Origin: Nitrospinota bacterium
Lineage (GTDB): Bacteria; Nitrospirota; Thermodesulfovibrionia; Thermodesulfovibrionales; UBA1546
Length of the DNA: 15,706 nucleotides
Assembly (NCBI GenBank): GCA_018896985.1
Contig: JAHILQ010000284.1
Span: 1-15,706 of the forward strand
Direction of reading: 5' to 3'
Shown: positions 5,312 through 11,513 of the stretch, piece by piece
How positions within the stretch are numbered: the stretch's first letter is position 1
Layout of the letters: each line of letters begins with the position of its first letter
The notes under the pieces: generated by a model
The model's input: the letters and a program-made list of their open reading frames with translations, nothing else
What the model was told of the DNA's origin: nothing
Databases searched by the model: none
Translations under genes and position numbers: made by a program

Positions 5312-6964
5312 CTACTTCATCACCGCTCCTGTTCCAGCAGAAGTGACCATCCTTGCATATCTTGAAAGATAGCCCTTTGTTATCTTAGGCTTTGGCGGTT
5401 TCCACTTGTTGAGCCTTTCCTCTATCTCTTTCTCAGAGAGAAGAACATCCACTCTCCTTCCCGGAATGTCAATTTTTATCCTGTCGCCGTCTTTGATAAT
5501 TGCTATGACACCGCCTTCCATTGCCTCGGGTGATATGTGCCCTATGCATGGGCCTCTTGTCCCTCCTGAAAACCTTCCGTCTGTTATCAGGGCAACTGAT
5601 TCGCTCAATCCCATGCCCGCGATTGTTGCTGTTGGAGAGAGCAACTCCCTCATTCCCGGCCCTCCTTTAGGCCCCTCATACCTGATAACAACAACATCGC
5701 CGGCCTTTATCTTTCCGTTGAGGATTGCCTTCATGCCGTCTTCTTCTGAGTCAAACACCTTTGCGCTGCCTTCAAACTTCATCATGTTCTTGCTCACAGC
5801 AGACTGTTTTACAACTGCGCCGTCAGGCGCAAGATTGCCCCTCAGGATTGCAATGCCTCCTTCTTTATGATAAGCCTTGCTCAGAGGCCTTATAACGTTT
5901 TCATTTATAATCTCTGCGGAATCAGCAATCTCAAAAATACTCCTGCCGCTTACTGTCATGCAATTATTCAAACTCCCCCTTAATCTCTTCATCAAAGCCG
6001 GAATGCCTCCTGCCCATTCAAGATCTTCAAGGTAATGCTCACCGCCCGGAAGCATATTACATAGATGAGGTGTTTTTTTACTCAGCACATTAAATATCTC
6101 AAGTGGAAGTTCAACCCCTGCATCATGCGCTATTGCAGGGATGTGAAGGACAGTATTGGTTGAGCCGCCTAATGCAAGGTCAGCCATTATTGCATTCTCA
6201 AACGCCTTCCGCGTCATTATCTTTCTCGGCGTGATATTTTTCTTTACCAGTTCAACGATGCGCTCTCCGCTTGCAAAGGCTATTCTCCTCTTGTCGGCAG
6301 ATACAGCAAGCGCAGTGGCGCATCTTGGAAGACTCATACCGAGCGATTCTGTAACGCATGCCATTGTATTTGCAGTGTACATACCCTGACATGAGCCTGC
6401 GCCCGGACATGCGCACATTTCAAGCGCTTCAAGCTCATGATTTTTTATCAAACCCTTTTTATACTTTCCAACTGCTTCAAAGGTGTCATTGACAAGCGAA
6501 AGCCTTTTGCCCCTGAGATGTCCTGAAATCATAGGGCCTGCAGTAACGACTATTGAGGGGATATTAATCCTTGCCGCAGCCATGAGCATTCCGGGCGTAA
6601 TCTTGTCGCAGTTAGTAAGGAGCACAAGCCCGTCAAGCTGATGTGCCTGAGCTATAGTCTCCACCATGTCGGCAATCAGTTCCCTTGACGGAAGAGAATA
6701 ATGCATGCCGCTGTGTCCCATTGCAATGCCGTCGCAGATGCCGGGAATTCCAAAAAAGAACGGATAGCCTCCTCCTGTATGTACTCCTTTCTCTATGAAT
6801 CTCTCCAGATCCCTCATGCCGATGTGTCCCGGAATAATATCAGTGAAACTTGTTGCAACGCCGATAAACGGCTTTTTCATTTCGCTCTTTGGAATGCCTG
6901 TCGCATAAAGGAGCGCCCTGTGCGGAACACGCTCAAGCCCCTGTTTTATAGCCCTGCTTCTCAT
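5312..6964 (-). CDS. ilvD: Dihydroxy-acid dehydratase
   Basis: Dehydrates 2,3-dihydroxy-3-methylbutanoate (or -pentanoate) to the 2-oxo acid, the third step of valine and isoleucine synthesis, using an iron-sulfur cluster. The chosen start gives 550 residues, MRSRAIKQGLERVPHRALLYATG, which aligns with the usual family N-terminus. The frame stays open to a GTG at 7018 and an ATG at 6997, which would add 18 or 11 unusual residues. Cluster-region cysteines are C77 (PGICDGIAMGH), C119 (TNCDKITPGM, with the active-site lysine K121) and C186/C192 (CACPGAGSCQGMYTANTM). The bacterial TPCN cysteine is replaced by PGH at 45-47, as in archaeal-type enzymes. The C-terminal half has GRFSGGTRGPCIGHISPEA. 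It is separated from ilvBN by the accessory patch. Confidence 0.96.
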   Translation of the reverse strand: MRSRAIKQGLERVPHRALLYATGIPKSEMKKPFIGVATSFTDIIPGHIGMRDLERFIEKGVHTGGGYPFFFGIPGICDGIAMGHSGMHYSLPSRELIADMVETIAQAHQLDGLVLLTNCDKITPGMLMAAARINIPSIVVTAGPMISGHLRGKRLSLVNDTFEAVGKYKKGLIKNHELEALEMCACPGAGSCQGMYTANTMACVTESLGMSLPRCATALAVSADKRRIAFASGERIVELVKKNITPRKIMTRKAFENAIMADLALGGSTNTVLHIPAIAHDAGVELPLEIFNVLSKKTPHLCNMLPGGEHYLEDLEWAGGIPALMKRLRGSLNNCMTVSGRSIFEIADSAEIINENVIRPLSKAYHKEGGIAILRGNLAPDGAVVKQSAVSKNMMKFEGSAKVFDSEEDGMKAILNGKIKAGDVVVIRYEGPKGGPGMRELLSPTATIAGMGLSESVALITDGRFSGGTRGPCIGHISPEAMEGGVIAIIKDGDRIKIDIPGRRVDVLLSEKEIEERLNKWKPPKPKITKGYLSRYARMVTSAGTGAVMK

Positions 6965-7024
6965 AAAAAATAATTCCCCTTTCTTTTTATCTGTCATTGA
7001 CCCGAAAATACCCCTCACCCTTTT

Positions 7025-7105
7025 TTGTCATGCTGGCTTGTCCAGCATCTTTCCGACGATTCCTGACAAGCAGGAAGGATTCCGAACAAGTCGGAATGAC
7101 AGACA
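7025..7105. repeat. REP-like element of three hairpins with a shared ACAAG/CTTGT loop
   Basis: Three 6-bp stems stand in a row: TGCTGG/CCAGCA (7031-7047), TTCCTG/CAGGAA (7060-7076) and TTCCGA/TCGGAA (7080-7096). The loop is CTTGT in the first and ACAAG in the other two. Outer ends TTGTCA (7025) and TGACAGACAA (7097-7106) are also roughly complementary. The element fills the space between the YdcH gene and ilvD. There is no T-run after a stem in the minus-strand sense, so it is not a simple terminator. Confidence 0.8.
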
Positions 7106-7143
7106 AGACAGAATTACAGAGTATAGAATCGCTCAATTCAGGT

Positions 7144-7374
7144 TTAATTCAGCGAATGGCTCTTTTTGTATTCCCTTATAATCTCTGCCATTCTATCTTT
7201 TTTTACAAGCTTTAATTTCTGAATCCTCTTCCTCTCTACCTCTTCTTCCGGTGTGAGATAAACTTTCTTGTCTATTTCTGCAAGCACCCCTTCAAGACTT
7301 TTATGTTCCTCTCCAAGTTTTTTGTACTCCTCGTTTTCCTTCAAAAGAATCTCTGCTATCTCCTGCTCTTTCAA
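7144..7374 (-). CDS. YdcH/DUF465 family small coiled-coil protein
   Basis: A 76-residue, highly charged, helical protein. Residues 9-70 (LLKENEEYKKLGEEHKSLEGVL, then YLTPEEEVERKRIQKLKLVKKDRM) match the DUF465/YdcH family, a widespread small cytoplasmic protein of unclear role, with the typical L.P.E..E...L...K...KD.M pattern. It starts with TTG at 7374. A GGAGG box, about 9 nt upstream, lies inside the last codons of hemG, and only 1 nt separates the hemG stop from this start, so it is translated together with the haem genes. What it does for haem synthesis is unknown; the position may be incidental. Confidence 0.88.
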   Translation of the reverse strand: MKEQEIAEILLKENEEYKKLGEEHKSLEGVLAEIDKKVYLTPEEEVERKRIQKLKLVKKDRMAEIIREYKKSHSLN

Positions 7375-7375
7375 A

Positions 7376-8830
7376 TTATATTTCCTCCTTTCTGATTATT
7401 GTCTCTGCCAATTTATATGAATTTTCTATGCAGTCATTAACGCCTATACCCCTGTATGCATTCCCGGTTAAATACAGGTTTTTGTATTTTAATAACATCT
7501 CGTCAACTGTTTTCAATTTCCTGTCATGACCTATATTATACTGCGGAATTGCCTTTTCGTGTCTGTAAATTTTTACAAAATCAGGCTGCGCTTTTATATC
7601 CATAATATCCTTCAGTTCTTCTGCAACAACATCAATCAGCCTGCTGTCATCCTGCATCGCAATCTCGGACGCCCTTGCGCCGCCAACCATGCTCCTTAAA
7701 AGCACATACCCATCGGGAGCCCTGCCCGGAAAAATACTTGAATCCCATAAGGCGCCGAGGATTTTTCTGCGCTCTTTATATGGAATGAGAAAACCAAATC
7801 CATCCAGTTTATTAGCGATGCGTTCTTTCCTGTATCCGAAACACACAACCGAGACAGAAGGATATATTATCTCTGAAAGAACCGATGAGAGATGCCTGTC
7901 AAGATTTTTTAAAATCTCCGCTGCTGAATATGCAGGAGATGCAATGACAACAATCTCAGCTTCTACAATCATGCCGTCAGAGAGATGGACAGCATATCTC
8001 TTACCTTTCCTCTCAACAGAGATTACCTTGCCTCCGACTCTTAGTCTTTCTTCCAGATAACTTTTCAAGGAATCTATTATCATTCCCATGCCGTTGTGAA
8101 AAGATGTAAGCGTGCCTCCAGGACCGGCGCTTACTTTAGTTTGGAGTTTGGCCCGCCCCGCTTCGCGTAGCGAGGCCGGGGAGTTTGGTCTATCCGACTC
8201 GTAGAGAGTTTGGAGTTTATCTGTTCTTCTTTCTTTTTCCCTTGCTCTTTGAAGTTTTATCATGCCTTTTATAAGGCTTCCGTATTTCTCTTCAAGTTTG
8301 AATATTTTTGGGAAACAACTTTTGAGGCTTAGCAACTCAGGATTCCCCGCATAAATACCTGATGCCATCGGATCAATGAGTTTTTCGTATGCCTCTTTGC
8401 CGAGCCTTCTCCTTGCAAAATCAGCAAGGGTCTCATCATCTGAACTGCCCCGTGGAGCGAAAAACTCATACATTACCCTTAAGCGTCCGTAAAGGCTCAA
8501 GAGGTCGGAAGACAGAAACGATAAAGGAGATTCAGGCAGAAGGCGCAGTTTCCCGCCTGAAAAGACATATCTCTTTCTGGCAGCGTCACTGCTCCTCAGC
8601 GGATTAATCAGAAGTTTTGAGGCAAGCTCTAAAGTCTTTGCCCTGTTATCAAGAAAGCCGTTAACTCCGCCTTCGCAGAGAAAGCCGTTTACTTTTTCTG
8701 TCCATATCTTTCCGCCGGCTCTTTTTTCAGATTCAAATACCACTACGTCTGCTGATGGGTCAGATTCAAGAAGCGCATAGGATAGCGAAAGCCCTGAAAT
8801 ACCGCCGCCTACAATGACTATTCTGTCCAA
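7376..8830 (-). CDS. hemG: Protoporphyrinogen oxidase, FAD-dependent (HemG/HemY type)
   Basis: Oxidises protoporphyrinogen IX (or coproporphyrinogen III in HemY-type enzymes) as a late step of haem synthesis, usually at the inner face of the membrane. It has 484 residues. The FAD-binding Rossmann motif IVIVGGGISGLSLSYAL (4-20) is followed by a FESEKRAGGKI (32-42) sequence. A C-terminal LTGNAYRGIGVNDCIENS closes the FAD site. It starts with TTG at 8830, inside the end of hemH, with AAGGAG 6 nt before it. Residues about 203-233 (KLQTLYESDRPNSPASLREAGRAKLQTK) are encoded by a repeat insertion and have no place in the family; the conserved sequence resumes at LTSFHNGMG. It sits between hemH and the YdcH gene. 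Confidence 0.94.
   Translation of the reverse strand: MDRIVIVGGGISGLSLSYALLESDPSADVVVFESEKRAGGKIWTEKVNGFLCEGGVNGFLDNRAKTLELASKLLINPLRSSDAARKRYVFSGGKLRLLPESPLSFLSSDLLSLYGRLRVMYEFFAPRGSSDDETLADFARRRLGKEAYEKLIDPMASGIYAGNPELLSLKSCFPKIFKLEEKYGSLIKGMIKLQRAREKERRTDKLQTLYESDRPNSPASLREAGRAKLQTKVSAGPGGTLTSFHNGMGMIIDSLKSYLEERLRVGGKVISVERKGKRYAVHLSDGMIVEAEIVVIASPAYSAAEILKNLDRHLSSVLSEIIYPSVSVVCFGYRKERIANKLDGFGFLIPYKERRKILGALWDSSIFPGRAPDGYVLLRSMVGGARASEIAMQDDSRLIDVVAEELKDIMDIKAQPDFVKIYRHEKAIPQYNIGHDRKLKTVDEMLLKYKNLYLTGNAYRGIGVNDCIENSYKLAETIIRKEEI
8138..8220. repeat. 7-bp-unit array with nested palindromes inside hemG
   Basis: The unit agtttgg occurs at 8138, 8145, 8182 and 8207, with agtttat at 8214. The 30 bp between the second and third units is a GC-rich palindrome (around CGCTTCGCGTAGCG, 8159-8172). 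The 18 bp before the fourth contains ctatccgactcgtag, also palindromic at its ends. The block is in frame and encodes the KLQT...KLQT insertion. Confidence 0.85.
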
Positions 8831-9921
8831 CCAAGCTCCTTCATGTTTTTTATTACTATATCTTTCAGCGCTTCAATAAAAAGCGGATGTGTGTTCAGGG
8901 AATCTGTTCGTCTAAGATTAATTCCGAGGTCTTTTGCCATCTGCATATATAATATATCAATCTCATATAGCGTCTCAATATGGTCAGACACAAAACTTAT
9001 CGGGACAATGAGAATATTTTTAATGTTCCTGTCTGCAAGCTCTTTGAGTTTCTCGTCAGTTGAAGGCCCAAGCCACTTTACAGGCCCGCTCTTGGATTGA
9101 TAACTCAGATGCCATTTTACTGGCATCCGCTTTACAATCTCTTCAATCGTTCTCTCAATATGACGCACATAAGGGTCGCCCTCATCAATAAACTTTTCAG
9201 GAAGGCTGTGGGCGCTGAAGAGAACATGGACATTAAGTTCAGAATCGAAAGACTTAAGCCCTTTTTTAATAACATCCACCAATGCCTCAATATAAAGCGG
9301 ATGGTCATACCACGAAGGCGTGCAGAAAACTTCCATGGAATATTTTGTTGCAACCTCCCTGAATTTGGATAAAGATGAGCCTGATGTTGCCAGAGAATAC
9401 TGGGGATAAAGACTGAGAGCGATAAGCCTTCTAATCCCATCATTATAAATCTGAGGTATCACGTCTTCTATCAAAGGATGCCAGTAACGCATTCCTACGA
9501 AAACTTTAATCCCCCCCCGCCCCCCTTTAACAAAGGGGGGATGGGGGGATTTCTCGGAGTTAGGAGTTAGGAGTTCGGAGTTTTCTGACGCTGAACCCTG
9601 AACGCTGAACTGATTTAGCGTTTCCTCCAGCGCCTTTGCCTGTGCATTGGTAATATCAAGTATCGGAGACCTGCCTCCTATGAGGCGATAATAACTTTCT
9701 GTCTTTTTAGACCTGAGCATTGCGATTAGCCGTGCAATAGTTTTTTGCAGAAATGGAGGGCCCAGTTGAATTATCTTTCTGTCTGAAAATAAATTGTAAA
9801 GAAACGGCCTTACAGCCTGAAGAGAATCAGGCCCGCCGAGATTCAGAAGAACAACGCCAATGGTATCGCTGTGAACTGTGAACTGCGAACTGTGAACCAT
9901 CTGAGTTTTATTCAATATCAA
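8818..9921 (-). CDS. hemH: Ferrochelatase
   Basis: Inserts ferrous iron into the porphyrin ring. It has 367 residues against about 310-345 usually. Conserved parts are GVVLLNLGGPDSL (22-34), YYRLIGGRSPI (77-87), VGMRYWHP (142-149), the catalytic histidine in LFSAHSLPEKF (H238) and the glutamate of SFVSDHIETLYE (E316). Two parts are foreign: residues 8-18 (MVHSSQFTVHS) and about 105-138 (ending SPHPPFVKGGRGGI); both come from repeats in the DNA. The start is uncertain. TTG at 9921 overlaps the HD-GYP stop as TTGA, TTG at 9915 has AAGGG 6 nt upstream, and ATG at 9900 has no RBS. It overlaps hemG by 13 nt, so HD-GYP, hemH and hemG appear translationally coupled. Confidence 0.95.
   Translation of the reverse strand: MILNKTQMVHSSQFTVHSDTIGVVLLNLGGPDSLQAVRPFLYNLFSDRKIIQLGPPFLQKTIARLIAMLRSKKTESYYRLIGGRSPILDITNAQAKALEETLNQFSVQGSASENSELLTPNSEKSPHPPFVKGGRGGIKVFVGMRYWHPLIEDVIPQIYNDGIRRLIALSLYPQYSLATSGSSLSKFREVATKYSMEVFCTPSWYDHPLYIEALVDVIKKGLKSFDSELNVHVLFSAHSLPEKFIDEGDPYVRHIERTIEEIVKRMPVKWHLSYQSKSGPVKWLGPSTDEKLKELADRNIKNILIVPISFVSDHIETLYEIDILYMQMAKDLGINLRRTDSLNTHPLFIEALKDIVIKNMKELGWTE
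9509..9609. repeat. Double palindrome plus two 7-bp arrays inside hemH
   Basis: An inner palindrome CCCCCTTT (9521-9528) / AAAGGGGG (9532-9539) is nested in an outer one, AATCCCCCC (9509-9517) / GGGGGGATT (9543-9551). Next come four units ggagtta/ggagtta/ggagttc/ggagttt (9556-9583), then three units cgctgaa/ccctgaa/cgctgaa (9589-9609). The block is in frame and encodes the extra loop, including the PPFVKGGRGG peptide that is typical of this kind of palindrome in several phyla. Confidence 0.9.
9869..9896. repeat. 7-bp array at the 5' end of hemH
   Basis: Four contiguous units ctgtgaa, ctgtgaa, ctgcgaa, ctgtgaa. They encode the N-terminal peptide VHSSQFTVHS just before the conserved ferrochelatase sequence begins, and may have displaced the original start codon. 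Confidence 0.9.
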
Positions 9922-10997
9922 CCCTTATGAGTTTCGTATATCTCCTCAAATTGCTTATGAGCGTCTTTAAAAACCTGAAGAACACTGGGGTCAAAGTGCT
10001 CCGGCATCGTCCTGCCGTCGCCTTCGGTGATTATCTTAAATACCTTTAAATGATCAAATGCCGGCTTATACGGCCTGACGCTTCTCAACGCATCATACTG
10101 GTCGCATATGTTATATAGCCTTCCCTCCACCGGAATATCTTCTCCCTTGAGTCCTTTCGGATAACCGCCCCCATTCCATCTTTCGTGATGGCTTAAAGCG
10201 ATTATCTCTGCCATCTGAACAATCCCTGAGGTTCTGCCTCCGAGAATATTGGCGCCGATAGTCGTATGAGTCTTCATCAATGCGAATTCCTCCACGGTAA
10301 GTTTTCCGGGCTTAAGTAGAATCTCTGCCGGAATTCCGACCTTGCCTATGTCATGCATGGGCGCTGCATAAAATATTATCTCAACAGTTTCTGCAGGCCA
10401 TCCCAGTTCTCTTGCAAGAAGCGCTGCATAATAGCCAGACCTTTTTATGTGCGAGGCGGTATCTTCGTCTTTGTATTCGGCAACCTTTGTAAGTTTATGT
10501 ATCGTATCTATGTAGCTTTCCCTGAGCTGGGCTGTCTTTTTCTTGACCTCTGCTTCAAGGAGTTCATTATGCCCTTTCAGAAAATCCTCAAACTCCTTTA
10601 TCCTCAGCAGGTTCTTTGTCCTTATTGTAAGCTCCGATGTGTCAACAGGCTTTGTAAGAAAATCATTTGCGCCGGCTTCAAGCCCTTTAATCTTTGCCTC
10701 TCTGTCTGCGAGCGCTGTCACCATCACAACAGGGATATGGCGTGTTAGCGCATCTTTCTTAAGCCTCCTGCATGTCTCGTATCCATCCATCTCAGGCATC
10801 ATGATGTCAAGCAATATGAGGTCAGGCTTGTAAGAACGTGTTTTTTCTAACGCCTCTATGCCATTCTTCGCCGTCTCAAAGGCATAACCATAATTTGCGA
10901 GTATGACACCTAAAAGCTTAAGGTTTCTCTCTTCATCATCAACAATCAGGATTTTAGCTTTCCTGTCCACGGGATCCTTCGGACTGTCTTCAGACAT
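9918..10997 (-). CDS. Response regulator with HD-GYP domain (RpfG-like c-di-GMP phosphodiesterase)
   Basis: A 359-residue cytoplasmic regulator. An N-terminal receiver domain (about 14-132) has the acidic pocket D20/D21, the phospho-acceptor D64 (LLDIMMPEMDG), T94 and K116. A coiled linker (about 133-165) leads to an HD-GYP domain with all usual metal and signature residues: H183, H215-D216 and K219 (HDIGK), H244, H270-H271 (SHHERWNGGGYP), the GYP at 278-280 and D299. It is therefore predicted to hydrolyse cyclic di-GMP when phosphorylated. AGGAGG lies about 5 nt before the ATG. It is downstream of a kinase and a single receiver, and it overlaps hemH by 4 nt, which links a second-messenger enzyme with haem synthesis. 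No DNA-binding domain is present. Confidence 0.95.
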   Translation of the reverse strand: MSEDSPKDPVDRKAKILIVDDEERNLKLLGVILANYGYAFETAKNGIEALEKTRSYKPDLILLDIMMPEMDGYETCRRLKKDALTRHIPVVMVTALADREAKIKGLEAGANDFLTKPVDTSELTIRTKNLLRIKEFEDFLKGHNELLEAEVKKKTAQLRESYIDTIHKLTKVAEYKDEDTASHIKRSGYYAALLARELGWPAETVEIIFYAAPMHDIGKVGIPAEILLKPGKLTVEEFALMKTHTTIGANILGGRTSGIVQMAEIIALSHHERWNGGGYPKGLKGEDIPVEGRLYNICDQYDALRSVRPYKPAFDHLKVFKIITEGDGRTMPEHFDPSVLQVFKDAHKQFEEIYETHKG

Positions 10998-11018
10998 GCT
11001 GCCTCCTTTTATTGAGTT

Positions 11019-11130
11019 ACAGTGTCAGTGAATCAGTATTCAGTGTCAGTGGTTAGTGTCAGTAAGATTTGTCACTGACACAGACACTAAAAACTGAAAC
11101 TGTAAGAGACTGACACTGATCACTGACACT
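11019..11130. repeat. CAGTGTCAGTG-type repeat cluster with hairpin between the two regulators
   Basis: Variants of cagtg/agtgtcagt recur at 6-8-bp steps from 11020 to about 11063, and the reverse complement (cactgaca type) from 11072 to 11130. The best stem is GTGTCAGT (11056-11063) with ACTGACAC (11074-11081). It fills the whole 135-bp gap between the receiver gene and the HD-GYP gene, so it lies within the likely transcript and could affect expression of the downstream genes. Confidence 0.75.
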
Positions 11131-11132
11131 TT

Positions 11133-11513
11133 TCACTTTCTTATAATGTATATCCGCTGAACCGTTTCATCAATTACTTTCAGAATGTCCTTTACACCAA
11201 CCGGCTTTGAAATGTAGCCGTCAAACCACTCTTCGCCAAGCTTCTCCTTTTCCTCTATCATTGCATATGCCGTAAGGGCTATTATCGGTATCTTTGCAGT
11301 GGACTGTTCTGATTTAAGTATTTTTGCAGCCTCAATCCCGTTCATCTTCGGCATTTGTATATCCATAAGTATAAGGTCAGGGATTTCCCTTTTAGCGGTC
11401 TCAACAGCTTCTTCGCCGTCACTTGCAAGAATAGTGGCATGTCCCCCGGATTCCACTATGATCTTAAAAAGTTTCCGGTTCTCTTCATTGTCTTCTACAA
11501 TCAATATTTTCAT
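11133..11513 (-). CDS. CheY-like single-domain response regulator
   Basis: A 126-residue receiver domain with nothing attached. Acidic pocket E7/D8, phospho-acceptor D51 (LILMDIQMPKMNG), T81 (ALTAYA) and K103 (YISKP) are all present, so it should accept phosphate from the adjacent kinase. The ATG overlaps the kinase stop codon by 4 nt, as expected for a cognate pair. With no output domain it probably works by protein contact or phosphate relay, perhaps towards the HD-GYP regulator next downstream, which has its own receiver. The sequence resembles DivK/CheY-type receivers often paired with hybrid-like sensor kinases. Confidence 0.95.
   Translation of the reverse strand: MKILIVEDNEENRKLFKIIVESGGHATILASDGEEAVETAKREIPDLILMDIQMPKMNGIEAAKILKSEQSTAKIPIIALTAYAMIEEKEKLGEEWFDGYISKPVGVKDILKVIDETVQRIYIIRK

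Noticed and set aside
7025..7105. Intrinsic terminator after the YdcH gene
   Set aside because: In the minus-strand direction the last stem is followed by GACAAAAAAG, not by a T-run.
9132..9443. 103-codon minus-strand frame inside hemH
   Set aside because: It overlaps the conserved ferrochelatase core in another frame and has no family features.
11019..11130. CRISPR array
   Set aside because: Units are 6-8-bp steps with no spacers of constant length and no cas genes nearby. The same applies to the other heptamer arrays.
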